Assembly: GCA_025062325.1 (NCBI GenBank) | Contig: JANXAL010000025.1 | Location: 1-64,000 of the forward strand | DNA from: Roseiflexus sp. | Lineage (GTDB): Bacteria; Chloroflexota; Chloroflexia; Chloroflexales; Roseiflexaceae | Length of the DNA: 64,000 bases | Reading direction: 5' to 3' | Shown here: positions 19,801-27,900 of the stretch, in pieces | Layout of the letters: each line of letters starts with the position of its first letter | Position numbering within the stretch: the stretch's first letter is position 1 | The notes under the pieces: generated by a model | Told to the model about the DNA's origin: nothing | Seen by the model: the letters and a program-made list of their open reading frames with translations, nothing else | Database searches by the model: none | Position numbers and translations under genes: made by a program

Positions 19801-19838
19801 GCACGCAGCGCGTTTACATCCAGGGAAGTGGCACTCAT
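16812..19838 (-). CDS. actB: Alternative Complex III subunit ActB (molybdopterin-like plus Fe-S fusion)
   Basis: 1008-aa peripheral subunit. The start was set at ATG 19838, 14 nt after actA; the open frame upstream reads through actA. A twin-arginine motif (SRRNFLK, about residues 57-62) and lipobox (LSGC, Cys76) imply Tat export and membrane anchoring. The first about 700 residues resemble a molybdopterin oxidoreductase fold, which carries no Mo cofactor in known ACIII. The C-terminal part is ferredoxin-like with four Cys clusters: CNSCNACVVAC, CQQCEHAPCEIVC, CVGTKYCSNNC and CTFC...CQQVC. It wires quinol oxidation at ActC to the heme subunits. Confidence 0.96.
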   Translation of the reverse strand: MSATSLDVNALRARLANAEGREFWRSLDELADTPEFNELLKREFPRGAAEWRDPVSRRNFLKLMGASLALAGLSGCQFALKPPQEKIVPYVRQPEEIIHGRPLFFATAMTFAGFGTGLIVESHEGRPTKIEGNPDHPASLGSTDLITQAMILTMYDPDRSQAPTNAGQESTWEAFVAAATAAMQAQAAKQGAGLRVLSGTFTSPTLVAQRNQLLAQFPQAKWYQYEPVGRDNANAGARLAFGEDVHTIYRLDTAKVIVSFDADFTAPSPTGVRMARQLADGRRIRKGTKEVNRLYLAESTPSITGLLADHRLPVRSSQIEHMVRALAILVGVPDVAAGASLSDAEKKWVEAAAKDLQANRGAGVVLIGESQPPVVHALGHAINAQLGNVGSTVVYTEPIESDPSGGIAALNALTQEMNAGTVEVLLMLDSNPVYNAPADIPFAEALAKVPFSIHVGLYRDETAQKSTWHINGTHFLEAWGDVRAFDGTATIVQPLIAPLYNGKSAIEVLNVLLGKPQETGYQTLTAYWQAQDKSGNFRVFWNTALHDGVIPATQAQSRQVTLRQGFASTPPPAPAQGLEIVFRPDPSLWDGTFANNAWLQEIPKPYTKLTWDNVAMMSVRTANALRLKNGDVVRLTYQGRSVDAPVWVQPGHADDSVTVHLGFGRTAAGRVGNNVGFNAYRLRTSATPWFGVGLEIVKVGENYKLASTQGHFLMEGRKKDLVRYGTLAEYLENEKFLQTEKKEPISLFGEYEYNGYKWGMSIDLNVCNSCNACVVACQAENNIPVVGKNEVLIGREMHWIRIDQYYVGDEHTPDVYNMVMLCQQCEHAPCEIVCPVAATVHDAEGLNNMVYNRCVGTKYCSNNCPYKVRRFNFLQYQDVPYRSPIDASTENESIPVLKMMRNPDVTVRARGVMEKCTFCVQRINEARIQARTENRRIADGEILTACQQVCPTQAIVFGDLNDPQAQVVALKEQPLKYTSLDKLNTKPRVSYLAKIKNLNPDLAGEKKA

Positions 19839-19852
19839 AGGTACGCTCGATC

Positions 19853-20515
19853 CTAGCGGTGGCAGATGGCGCAATTCGTCAATTCCCACGACGAACGAAT
19901 TCCGTATTCCTGAACCAGACGTCGTCCAACTTCGAGCTGGTTGGGAGGCGGCGTCCACGCCATATTGAAGACTTCTTCGCGCGGACGGACATATTTCTCC
20001 GGGTTGCGATGGCAATCCAGGCACCATGACATGAACAACGGTTGCGTCTTATACACGACGCGCATCTGATCGACGCGCCCGTGGCACGTCGAGCACCCGA
20101 TGCCCTTGGCGACGTGGATGCTATGATTGAAATAGACAAAATCGGGGACATCGTGGACTTTATTCCACTGGATGGAGGTTCCAGTTTCCCAACTCTGCCA
20201 GAGGAAGGCGACTTTTTCGCTGCGACTGATAATCTGCGAGTGACATCCCATACACGTCTCGGTCGGCGGAATGTTGGCGTGAGCTGAAACCTCAACTGCG
20301 GTGTGACAATAGCGGCAATCCATCCCTAACGCAACATGCAGTTGATGATTGAACCCGCCGCCAGGCTGCTCTATTGGAACACCTACGTCCCGGTGCCAGT
20401 CCGACCAGCCAAACAGCCACCAGACCCCGCCGAGGATTGCTAGCACGAGGGGAATGCCGGCAAAAATGCTCACACTGGCGAGCGTATTGGCTCTCCGATT
20501 AAATACCTGGGCCAT
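19853..20515 (-). CDS. actA: Alternative Complex III subunit ActA (pentaheme cytochrome c)
   Basis: 220 aa. One N-terminal membrane helix (about residues 15-37) is followed by an extracytoplasmic domain with exactly five CxxCH heme-attachment motifs: CRYCH, CMGCH, CSTCH, CLDCH and CAICH, the last at the C-terminus. This matches ActA of the Chloroflexus/Roseiflexus ACIII. It is the first gene of the operon, so the promoter should lie in the spacer beyond 20515; AGAAAGGCG precedes the ATG. Confidence 0.96.
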   Translation of the reverse strand: MAQVFNRRANTLASVSIFAGIPLVLAILGGVWWLFGWSDWHRDVGVPIEQPGGGFNHQLHVALGMDCRYCHTAVEVSAHANIPPTETCMGCHSQIISRSEKVAFLWQSWETGTSIQWNKVHDVPDFVYFNHSIHVAKGIGCSTCHGRVDQMRVVYKTQPLFMSWCLDCHRNPEKYVRPREEVFNMAWTPPPNQLEVGRRLVQEYGIRSSWELTNCAICHR

Positions 20516-21096
20516 GTGGCGCCTTTCTAGCGTCTAGCAGGCTGTTGACGATTGGAAGCGCATTGAGCGTATCAGCGGGACATCACCGGATCAATCGTGC
20601 CGCATCATGACCGACGCATCTGCTACACGCGCCCGCCAGAGAACCTCGCACCCTCCTGAGCGTCATGAGAGACGGGTATGTTGAAGTTTCCGTGCATAGC
20701 ACACGGCACACGGTCGCCACGGACCAGGACTGTAGGGACGACCGGATGGTGTGAACCAACCAGAGCATACCGCCCTGCATGGCAGTATGCACAACACGGG
20801 TTTCCGGGAGGAGCGAGATCGTCTGGTTGCACCCTCTCTAGTTCTCGCAGTACGATTCCGGATCCGTGAGATGCGGCAGCACGACGGCCTGGAATGGCGC
20901 GCCGGACAGATTGTCGGTAGAGCTGAACGGCATCATGCAACCTTGGTTAATAATATCACATAGGGTTACACACACGGTCAAAAATGATCTGGCAAAACAG
21001 TGAAGAAATCTTAACTGAAACAAAGATTCTCCGCATTCAATATACAAAAGCTCTACAACTAAAACCACACTTATCTGTACAGAAATGTCACCAATT
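20516..21096. other. Intergenic region upstream of actA
   Basis: About 580 nt between actA and arginase, both transcribed leftward. No convincing gene is seen; the open frames lack a ribosome-binding site and recognisable domains. The part next to arginase (about 20945-21090) is A/T-rich and could hold the arginase 3' end signals, while the act promoter should be near 20520-20700. I could not fix a -10/-35 pair. Confidence 0.5.
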
Positions 21097-21999
21097 TCAA
21101 TAGATTCGTTTCCCCAGCGCCGACAGTGCAAACTCGACGGCAAGAAGCGCGGTCTTATTGCGCTCGTCGAGAATAGGATTGACTTCTACCAGATCAAGCC
21201 CCATCAGGCGCCCCGATGCCGCCACAAGCTCCATCGCCAGATGCGCCTCACGATACGTAATGCCCCCCAACACCGGCGTCCCGACGCCCGGCGCCTCGTT
21301 TGGGTCGATCACGTCGAGATCGAAACTCAGATGAAAACCGGCAGTGCTGGCGCTGACATGCACGATTGCCTCTTCCATCACCGACGCCATCCCGCGCCGA
21401 TCAATGTCGTGCATCGTGAAGACGTGCACCCCAGAGGCGCGGAGCAATTCCCGCTCGCCTTCATCGAGATTTCGCACACCAACCAGAGCGGCATCTTCTG
21501 GACGTACAACCGGTGTCTGACCGAGGACTCCGGTCAGGAGTGGATGACCAAGCCCGGTGAGCGCTGCCAGACCCATACCGTGAATGTTGCCCGATGGCGT
21601 CGTCTCTGGAGTATTATAGTCGCCGTGGGCGTCGAGCCAGATGACGCCGATACGCCGATTGTGGGCTACACCGGCAACCGATCCGATTGCCAGGCTATGA
21701 TCGCCGCCCAGAACGAGCGGCAGCGCACCTGCGGCGGCAATGTCGCGCACTCGCTGCGCCAGATCGCGCACGACACTCGCAATTGGCTGGAGATATCGCA
21801 GCGTCTCATCGGGCGCCGGTAGTTCAATCTGTTCCGCCAGCGGAACACTCACATTGCCGAGATCGTGTACCCGATATCCTAGGGTTGCGATCCGCTCCCG
21901 CAGCCCGGCGTATCGGATTGCACTGGGTCCCATGTCGACGCCGCGTCGTCCTGCGCCAAGATCGAGCGGCGCTCCTATAATCGCAACATCGCGCATCAT
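21097..21999 (-). CDS. Arginase
   Basis: Mn-dependent hydrolysis of arginine to ornithine and urea, about 301 aa. Start chosen at the double ATG (21999/21996) where family homology begins ([19 protein letters not shown]). Metal-ligand motifs are all present: [22 protein letters not shown], and SFDLDVIDP. The arginase-type SGNIHGM substrate loop, rather than the agmatinase form, supports arginase. It is divergent from an ABA4-like gene with only about 17 nt between starts, so promoters must overlap the neighbouring coding ends or the shared spacer. Confidence 0.93.
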   Translation of the reverse strand: MMRDVAIIGAPLDLGAGRRGVDMGPSAIRYAGLRERIATLGYRVHDLGNVSVPLAEQIELPAPDETLRYLQPIASVVRDLAQRVRDIAAAGALPLVLGGDHSLAIGSVAGVAHNRRIGVIWLDAHGDYNTPETTPSGNIHGMGLAALTGLGHPLLTGVLGQTPVVRPEDAALVGVRNLDEGERELLRASGVHVFTMHDIDRRGMASVMEEAIVHVSASTAGFHLSFDLDVIDPNEAPGVGTPVLGGITYREAHLAMELVAASGRLMGLDLVEVNPILDERNKTALLAVEFALSALGKRIY

Positions 22000-22016
22000 C
22001 AGTAAGGAGGAAAGCA

Positions 22017-22460
22017 ATGGAACGCTTCTTTCAGTATCTGAACATCTATCCGATGCCATTCTGGCTAGCGATGATGTTCGCCCCCCAACATCCGCTGACC
22101 GAGCGGATGAGCCGTCCCGGACCGATCTTCATCATCGCCGGACTGAACTACATTGTAGCACTGGCGCTAGCGGTGTGGCGCGGGCGACGCGATGGCGCGG
22201 CGATCAATTTCACCTCGCTGGAGGGAATTCGTAAGGGTTTGAGCTCGCCAGAAGGCGCTGCAGCTGCGTGGGCGCATATGACCGCCCTCGATCTATTCAG
22301 CGGTGCGTGGATTTACCGAGAGTGCCGTCGCCTGAACGCCCCGTGGCAGGTGCGCATCCCCGCGCTCTTTGCCACCTTGATGGCAGGACCAGCCGGGGTC
22401 ATGGGGTTTCTTATCTGGCGCTTGCGCTTGAAAGAAGAGAGTGACAGGACTGACATGTGA
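22017..22460 (+). CDS. ABA4-like (DUF4281) membrane protein
   Basis: 147 aa, with four hydrophobic helices. It matches the ABA4-like family (plant ABA4 takes part in neoxanthin formation) through FWLAMMFAPQHPLTERM near the N-terminus, then WAHMTALDLFSGAWIYRECRR and GPAGVMGFLIWRL. A carotenoid-related role in this phototroph-like genome is plausible but inferred. A good ribosome-binding site (TAAGGAGGAAAGC) precedes the ATG. Divergent from arginase, convergent with the glycosyltransferase. Confidence 0.85.
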   Translation: MERFFQYLNIYPMPFWLAMMFAPQHPLTERMSRPGPIFIIAGLNYIVALALAVWRGRRDGAAINFTSLEGIRKGLSSPEGAAAAWAHMTALDLFSGAWIYRECRRLNAPWQVRIPALFATLMAGPAGVMGFLIWRLRLKEESDRTDM

Positions 22461-22484
22461 GCGGCGCTGTTCAAGCATGGCATC

Positions 22485-24143
22485 TCAGCGCTTTTTTCGC
22501 CGCTTTCTCTTGTAAGCGCTGCTCGATGATGACGCAGGCGGGTTCTCTGTCTGGAGCGCGCCTGCGGCGTCAGCTTCACCCACGGCGGCAACCGCCGCTG
22601 GCGCGGGCAGGTCCTCCGGCTGGAGCGCGCCTGCGGCGTCAGCTTCACCCACGGCGGCAACCGCCGCTGGCGCGGGCAAGTCCGCTGGCTGGAGCGCGCC
22701 TGCGGCGTCGGCTTCACCCACGGCAGCAATCGCTGCTAGCGCGGGCAAGTCCGCTGGCTGCGTTACCTCAGCGACCTGCGCTTCATCAGTCGCTGCTAAT
22801 GCTCCTGCCAAAGCATCCTCGGCAGGAACGGCCAGCAATTCAATGTGCCCGCAGCGGGTGCAGACCCATGCCCGAGGGGTTATCTGACGTGCCGCAGAGG
22901 ATGTGACAATAATCGTCCCTTGAACTGGCGCTGGTGCGAGGCGCTGTCCGCAGTGCGCACACGCGACAAGACGATCAGGCGGCGGCAGGTTGGCTGAGAC
23001 GACAGCTGGCGCAGGCTCAGCGCGCGGCGACCGTGCGACCACCCGCCGATAGACTGCCAGAGTTTCGCGTGCGGCGCGCAGCCACGAAAACTGCTCTGCG
23101 CGAGCGCGCGCGAGCCGTCCCATCCTTTCACGGCGCTCCTCATCATCCCACAGCGCTTCCATCCGATCCGCCCAAGCGCCAATGTCGAGCGGCGGAACAT
23201 ATTCAACTGCGTCACCGCCGATTTCAGGCAAACTGGCGCTCGATGACGCCAGACATGCGGCGCCGCACGCCATTGCTTCTAGCAGTGGCAAACCAAACCC
23301 TTCGTAGAGCGAAGGATTGACATAGAAACGGCACGCATTGTAGAGCCAGCGCAAATCGTACTGACCCACACGTCCGGCGAAGAGCACATGCTCCTCAAGG
23401 TGCAGATCGCGCACGGTTGCGAAAATATCCTCATCGCGCCAGCCGCGCGCGCCAGCAACGATAAGGCGATAGGTGCGATCAGGGCGTCGGTCAAGGCACA
23501 CGCGCAACGCGCGCAGCAGTGACGGCAGGTTCTTGCGTGGTTCGAGGGTGCTCACAAAGAGCATGAATGACTTTGCCTTGACCGGCGTGCCAGCGAGCAC
23601 ACGGGCCTCGCCGGGGCGGAGAGATATTGGCGTGTAGATTGGTGCAGCAGCTTCGTATATGACATCAATCCGCTCAGGCGGAACATCAAGGAATTGGGCA
23701 ATGTCCTCGCGGGTGGTCTCCGAAACAGCAATCACTGCATCCGCGCGCGATACGCTGTCGCCAACCTGGCGATAGTAAGCGGCGGCGGCGCGATCAAGAA
23801 TGTTGGGATAGCGCAGGAATGCCAGGTCGTGAATGGTCACGACGGTCGGACAACAACGATACCGGGGCGCCACGAAATCGGGAAGGTGAAGGACGTTGGG
23901 ACGCACCAGCAATAGTTCCAGCGGCAGAGTCCAGCGTTCGAAGCGATGATGAGGGGGCGTATACAACGGATGACGAACCACATTGGGTGCAACGACGAGC
24001 GGGCGCAGATGGTCCCGATGTTGCAGGCTGATGATCTGATCGTCGACTGCGCATACAGCCAGCGCTGCCATCAACTGGCGCGTGTACTGAGGAATGCCGC
24101 CGGTGCGATAAGCATTCAAACGGGCGTCGATTGCGATGCGCAT
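22485..24143 (-). CDS. GT4-family glycosyltransferase with zinc-ribbon-like and repetitive C-terminal tail
   Basis: 552 aa. Residues about 1-370 form a GT-B glycosyltransferase of family GT4: N-terminal MRIAIDARLNAYRTGGIPQY, donor-site YEGFGLPLLEAMACGAACL (the EX7E motif). After about residue 390 the protein departs from the family: a C-x2-C ... C-x2-C segment (CAHCGQRL and CTRCGH) looks like a zinc ribbon. Then three near-identical 23-residue Ala/Pro-rich repeats are encoded by 69-bp tandem repeats, ending in a lysine/arginine-rich tail. Acceptor and donor sugars unknown. Confidence 0.9.
   Translation of the reverse strand: MRIAIDARLNAYRTGGIPQYTRQLMAALAVCAVDDQIISLQHRDHLRPLVVAPNVVRHPLYTPPHHRFERWTLPLELLLVRPNVLHLPDFVAPRYRCCPTVVTIHDLAFLRYPNILDRAAAAYYRQVGDSVSRADAVIAVSETTREDIAQFLDVPPERIDVIYEAAAPIYTPISLRPGEARVLAGTPVKAKSFMLFVSTLEPRKNLPSLLRALRVCLDRRPDRTYRLIVAGARGWRDEDIFATVRDLHLEEHVLFAGRVGQYDLRWLYNACRFYVNPSLYEGFGLPLLEAMACGAACLASSSASLPEIGGDAVEYVPPLDIGAWADRMEALWDDEERRERMGRLARARAEQFSWLRAARETLAVYRRVVARSPRAEPAPAVVSANLPPPDRLVACAHCGQRLAPAPVQGTIIVTSSAARQITPRAWVCTRCGHIELLAVPAEDALAGALAATDEAQVAEVTQPADLPALAAIAAVGEADAAGALQPADLPAPAAVAAVGEADAAGALQPEDLPAPAAVAAVGEADAAGALQTENPPASSSSSAYKRKRRKKR
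22552..22758. repeat. Three 69-bp tandem repeats inside the glycosyltransferase gene
   Basis: Copies begin at 22552, 22621 and 22690, each starting TGGAGCGCGCCTGCGGCGTC with few differences. The 69-bp unit is a multiple of three, so copy number can change without frameshift. Encodes the GEADAAGALQP-type protein repeat. A decayed fourth unit follows to about 22800. Confidence 0.95.
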
Positions 24144-24327
24144 GACGCTGATCTAGCCATTCAGGGAGTTTCTTCTCTTGGCGCCGCAGGTCAAGGCGTT
24201 GCGCCAGTGCAAGCGTCGATGCTCTGACAACCCACTAGTAGGATGTAGCAATGTTGATACGCCATGGCTTCTCCATTATATCATACCGCCTATATGAATT
24301 CGTCTCGATCCGCAGGAGTCTGTGACC

Positions 24328-24530
24328 CTCGCAAGTGGAGCGTTTTTGGGTGCGATGGATGTTTTCTGCGTCTTGATGTCTGTTTTCCCCTCATCCCCCT
24401 ACCCCCTTCTCCCACCCCCCTTTGCCCCCCGCACGCAGGGGGTTGGGGGGAGAAGGGGGAGTTTACTCATCCTAACGCCCAAAACGGGCGATTCAACATA
24501 AGGGCTTGCCAAAAAATCCACCCTTGTGAG
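24328..24530. repeat. MITE-like element with terminal inverted repeats (copy A)
   Basis: About 203 bp in the spacer upstream of the acetyltransferase. The ends CTCGCAAGTGGAGCGTTTTT and (inverted) CTCACAAGGGTGGATTTTTT are imperfect inverted repeats of about 22 bp. The interior carries a pyrimidine-rich stem and a palindromic CCCCGCACGCAGGGGG. It shares end and interior sequence with the elements at 31.4-31.9 and 54.4 kb. No coding capacity. The rest of the 24144-24718 spacer holds nothing recognisable. Confidence 0.8.
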
Positions 24531-24718
24531 CCCCCTACGCACCACGCCAACCAAGGCATCCAAGCACCCTGTCATAGTCGCACCCCTCCGCTCTCCAGGA
24601 GTTGACGACCATTCCAGGCAAGATTAGAATGAGGCATTGCTGCGTGTGTGCGTCGTTTGGCGACCATTTCTCGCAGCATCTCACCATCTGCCAGCCTCTA
24701 CGCCGATATTGCAAGGGT

Positions 24719-25366
24719 ATGCTGACGATCTCGCGCGTTGTGACACCCGTTCCTATCCCACTGCAGATCCGCGCTGCACGCATGGACGATATCTACCCCA
24801 TTCTGCGGCTGCACTGCGAAGCCTTCGCCGACAAGTTCGGCGCTGCCTTTGGCGTCCGCGGCACTGCGCGGGGCATCGAGGCGATGGCGGAAGCCTGGCG
24901 TCGCCAGGGACGGAGTGCTCTGCGCGGTATGTTCGTCGCCGACTCGAATGGTCTGGTGGTCGGTACGATCTCACTCCGCACGTGGGATACGACAAGCGAT
25001 ACGAGCGGCGCTGCTGAACTTGCGTTTCACCAGGTGCTAGGGATGTGGGGCGCTGTTCGCTCAATCTTTGCGCTGTCGCTGCTTGAGCATACCATCGAGC
25101 GCAATGAAGGGTATATTACTGATGTGGCAGTGCTTGCCCAGTACCGACGCAACGGCATTGCGCGGGCATTGCTGGATCACGTGGAACAGGAAGCCCGACA
25201 GCGGGGCAAGCAATTTCTCGGACTGTACGTGAGCGCCTCAAACATCCCGGCGCGTCGTCTCTATGCCAGCGCAGGGTTCGTTGATTATCGGACGCGCCGT
25301 TCGTGGCTCGCCGGTCTCATCCTTCGTCAACGCACCTGGATCTACATGCGGAAAGAACTCCGGTAG
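24719..25366 (+). CDS. GNAT-family N-acetyltransferase
   Basis: About 215 aa; start taken at ATG 24719, since the open frame upstream lacks family sequence and a ribosome-binding site there is weak (GCAAGGGT). The GNAT core is clear: IRAARMDDIYPILRLHCEAF at the N-terminus, acetyl-CoA-binding DVAVLAQYRRNGIARALLDH (the Q/RxxGxG/A motif) and LYVSASNIPARRLYASAGF near the C-terminus. Substrate unknown; the long helical segment between strands hints at a small-molecule or peptide amine acceptor. It precedes the glutamate dehydrogenase gene by 47 nt. Confidence 0.88.
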   Translation: MLTISRVVTPVPIPLQIRAARMDDIYPILRLHCEAFADKFGAAFGVRGTARGIEAMAEAWRRQGRSALRGMFVADSNGLVVGTISLRTWDTTSDTSGAAELAFHQVLGMWGAVRSIFALSLLEHTIERNEGYITDVAVLAQYRRNGIARALLDHVEQEARQRGKQFLGLYVSASNIPARRLYASAGFVDYRTRRSWLAGLILRQRTWIYMRKELR

Positions 25367-25413
25367 GGTTCCTCGTTTTGGCTCGCAATTCCTTTACCTC
25401 AGAGGAGCAGACA

Positions 25414-26679
25414 ATGAGGTCTGATCGTGACAATCCGTTTCGGATCGCTCAGGAGCAGTTTGACCGGGCAGCGGCGCTGCTCAATCTGCCCGACGATGTA
25501 CGTGAGGTATTGCGTGTCCCCCAGCGCGAGTTGACTGTGCGCTTTCCAGTAATGATGGACGATGGCTCGACGCGCGTATTTACCGGGTATCGTGTGCAGC
25601 ATAATCTTGGGCGCGGGCCAACCAAAGGCGGTATTCGTTACCATCCGAACGTCGATATCGATGAAGTGCGCGCGCTCGCCATGTGGATGACCTGGAAATG
25701 CGCCTTGGTCAATATCCCGTATGGCGGCGCCAAGGGAGGGGTCGTTTGCGACCCCTCGCAGCTTTCACTTGGCGAACTTGAGCGTCTGACACGCCGCTTT
25801 GCAACCGAAGTCGCTATCGTGGTCGGCAGCGAGCGCGATATTCCCGCCCCTGATGTCAACACCAATCCCCAGATCATGGCGTGGTTCATGGACACCCTGT
25901 CCATGCAGCAGGGACACACCATCAATGCCGTCGTCACCGGCAAACCCATTGAGGTTGGCGGCTCGCTGGGACGGAACGAAGCGACGGGGCGCGGCGTCAG
26001 CCTGATGGTCCGCGAATGGGCGCGGCGTCAGCAGCGGCGCTTGGAAGACCTGCGGGTAGTCGTTCAGGGGTTCGGGAACGTCGGCAGCGTGGCAGCGTCG
26101 CTTATCTCGGCGTTGGGGTGCAAAGTGATCGCCGTCGGAGACGCCAGCGGCGGGTATCTCTGTCGGAATGGTCTCAACATCGCCGAGATGCGCCAGTACG
26201 TCGCGCGGCATCCGCGCCGGTTACTGGAGGGGTATAGCGCCCCCGGAGTGGAGCGCATCGACAGCAACATGCTGCTCGAGACGCCGTGTGATGTGCTGGT
26301 GCCAGCGGCGCTGGAAAATCAGATCACGGCTCGGAATGCAGATCGTATCCGCACTACGCTGATCGTCGAAGGCGCAAACGGGCCTACTACCCCTCGGGCA
26401 GACGAAATCCTCGAGGCGCGCGGGATTACTGTCATTCCTGATATTCTGGCGAATGCCGGCGGTGTGATAGTCAGTTACTTCGAGTGGGTCCAGGGACTGC
26501 AATCTTTCTTCTGGAGTGAACAGGATGTTAACCATCGCCTGGAGCAGATTATGGTCAACGCCTTCGAGCGGGTATGTGATCTTGCAGATCAGCGCGGCAT
26601 TTCCCTCCGACTAGCAGCGTATCTCCTGGCAGTGCGTCGCGTCGCTGACGCCAATATCATCCGTGGATTGTATCCGTAG
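25414..26679 (+). CDS. Glutamate dehydrogenase (Glu/Leu/Phe/Val dehydrogenase family)
   Basis: 421-aa NAD(P)-dependent enzyme interconverting glutamate and 2-oxoglutarate plus ammonia. Start at the ATG after AGAGGAGCAG. Motifs: KGGIRYHPNVDIDEVRALA with the first substrate Lys, the catalytic Lys in VNIPYGGAKGGV, the Asp-containing ERDIPAPDVNT, and a Rossmann fingerprint VVQGFGNVGSVAA. Length fits the hexameric small-subunit class. Being near arginase suggests amino-acid nitrogen metabolism nearby, but the genes are not one operon. Confidence 0.95.
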   Translation: MRSDRDNPFRIAQEQFDRAAALLNLPDDVREVLRVPQRELTVRFPVMMDDGSTRVFTGYRVQHNLGRGPTKGGIRYHPNVDIDEVRALAMWMTWKCALVNIPYGGAKGGVVCDPSQLSLGELERLTRRFATEVAIVVGSERDIPAPDVNTNPQIMAWFMDTLSMQQGHTINAVVTGKPIEVGGSLGRNEATGRGVSLMVREWARRQQRRLEDLRVVVQGFGNVGSVAASLISALGCKVIAVGDASGGYLCRNGLNIAEMRQYVARHPRRLLEGYSAPGVERIDSNMLLETPCDVLVPAALENQITARNADRIRTTLIVEGANGPTTPRADEILEARGITVIPDILANAGGVIVSYFEWVQGLQSFFWSEQDVNHRLEQIMVNAFERVCDLADQRGISLRLAAYLLAVRRVADANIIRGLYP

Positions 26680-26740
26680 CCATCAATTTCCGCCCAGACT
26701 GCGCGTATCCCCCTGAGCCATTCTGACGGTTTCTCTACGT

Positions 26741-26813
26741 AGCGCCTAACGAATCCATCTTGCTCGCTCCTGCTCCTCCGACGTCGCTCGTCTTCCTGAA
26801 AACGTTAGGCGCT
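26741..26813. repeat. 11-bp inverted repeat with 51-nt spacer
   Basis: AGCGCCTAACG and CGTTAGGCGCT flank a 51-nt interior between the glutamate dehydrogenase gene and the receiver gene. It may be a small mobile remnant or a long hairpin; no other sign of function. Confidence 0.5.
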
Positions 26814-26859
26814 GTGTAACTATTGCTTTGAGAGTAGGTGGATGCGCAGGAGGCGTGCA

Positions 26860-27261
26860 ATGAAGGATCTCTGCCGCGGACGAATCCTGGTCATCGAGAA
26901 GGATCATGATTTGGGACGACTCTTTGAGACAATCCTGACCCTCGAGGGATACCATGTCACCGTGACTTCCCATATTGATGAAGCGCACCGTATCTTGCCC
27001 CAACTGGAACCGAACCTTGTCGTCTTTGACTGGTCAATCCACGCCACAGCCGGTTTCATATGGGTTGATGAACTGCGCACCTCGGCTCACACTGCGCACA
27101 TTCCGGTGTTACTGGTGTGCGGCATGCTTCCGCCGCGCAGCATCTATGAAATGCTGGCAAGCGCAGGGGTGCCGATTATTGAGAAACCGTTTGATCTACT
27201 CGCCTTCAATCGCTGTGTCGCATCGCTTGTGCATCCGCGAGAGCGCGCTATCGGCGCCTGA
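26860..27261 (+). CDS. Single-domain response regulator receiver protein
   Basis: 133 aa. Start at ATG 26860 behind CAGGAGGCG. CheY-like fold: acidic pocket in RILVIEKDHD, phospho-acceptor Asp in LVVFDWSI, Thr/Ser switch region VLLVCGML (where the usual Thr/Ser is Cys) and the conserved Lys in PIIEKPFDL. There is no output domain, so it probably acts by protein interaction or as a phosphate relay. No adjacent histidine kinase was seen. Confidence 0.85.
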   Translation: MKDLCRGRILVIEKDHDLGRLFETILTLEGYHVTVTSHIDEAHRILPQLEPNLVVFDWSIHATAGFIWVDELRTSAHTAHIPVLLVCGMLPPRSIYEMLASAGVPIIEKPFDLLAFNRCVASLVHPRERAIGA

Positions 27262-27265
27262 GATG

Positions 27266-27844
27266 CTACGTGGCGCCGCCAAAGAGGGCGATAACGCCAA
27301 AGCGGACGAGGCGCGCCAGAAAGACAGCGCTGAGGAAGATCCAGTACGGCAGCCCCATAGCTCCTGCCGTGATCCCCGCCACGTCGAATGCGGGATTGGG
27401 CGGCGCTGAGAGCGCGAATAAGACTACGAATGCGCGCCAGGGATGTTCAAGTTGGCGCTGCACCCAGCGGTAGAACCGCGTCTGTTCAACCACTCCGCGC
27501 CCCGATCGGCCCACAAAAAAACCAACCGACTCGCCGATCACCGACCCAAGCGCACCGGCGAGCCCGACCCCGACTACGCTCAGGCCAGGAGAGAGCGCCG
27601 CAACCAGACCGAAATAGGGAATGGGTACAACGATGGTTGCATTGGAGATCAGGGTGATCAAAAAGACTCCGAGGTACCCCAATTTCCCCAGGCGATACGC
27701 AAGATCTGGCGGGATCATGAGGTAGGCAATGATGTTCAGCGCAATAGCAACGCCTGCGACCAGCGCCGGACGCATCCAGGCGCGCCAGCCGGTCGTGATC
27801 GCGGTCTTGTGCTCGTGGGTCGCCTGGCGTCCTGCTTCCGACAC
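27266..27844 (-). CDS. VTT/DedA-family membrane protein
   Basis: 192 aa, with about five hydrophobic segments and reentrant loops. The VTT core is seen in SNATIVVPIPYFGLVAAL, GALGSVIGESVGFFVGR (the glycine-rich G-x-x-x-G-x-x-x-G/Y element) and SAPPNPAFDVAGITAGAMGLP. Family members act in lipid scrambling or transport of undecaprenyl phosphate; the specific role here is unknown. Convergent with the receiver gene with a 4-nt gap. Confidence 0.86.
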   Translation of the reverse strand: MSEAGRQATHEHKTAITTGWRAWMRPALVAGVAIALNIIAYLMIPPDLAYRLGKLGYLGVFLITLISNATIVVPIPYFGLVAALSPGLSVVGVGLAGALGSVIGESVGFFVGRSGRGVVEQTRFYRWVQRQLEHPWRAFVVLFALSAPPNPAFDVAGITAGAMGLPYWIFLSAVFLARLVRFGVIALFGGAT

Positions 27845-27872
27845 GTAAAACCTCGTCTGATCACGTCCTCGA

Positions 27873-27900
27873 CAACCTCTAACCCCTAACCCCTAACCCC
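27873..27900. repeat. Telomere-like CCCCTAA heptamers after the anti-sigma gene
   Basis: CCTCTAA followed by three CCCCTAA/CCCCTGC units. The stop codon of the anti-sigma gene (TAG) lies in the repeat, as at actE. Confidence 0.8.

Noticed and set aside
20623-20940. Leftward open frame of 105 codons upstream of actA
   Set aside because: No ribosome-binding site, no domain, Cys/His-rich odd composition; the DNA looks like non-coding repeat-type sequence.
25045-25120. Possible CRISPR or tRNA structure search result
   Set aside because: No regularly spaced direct repeats with unique spacers and no cloverleaf with CCA-type ends were found here or elsewhere in the window.
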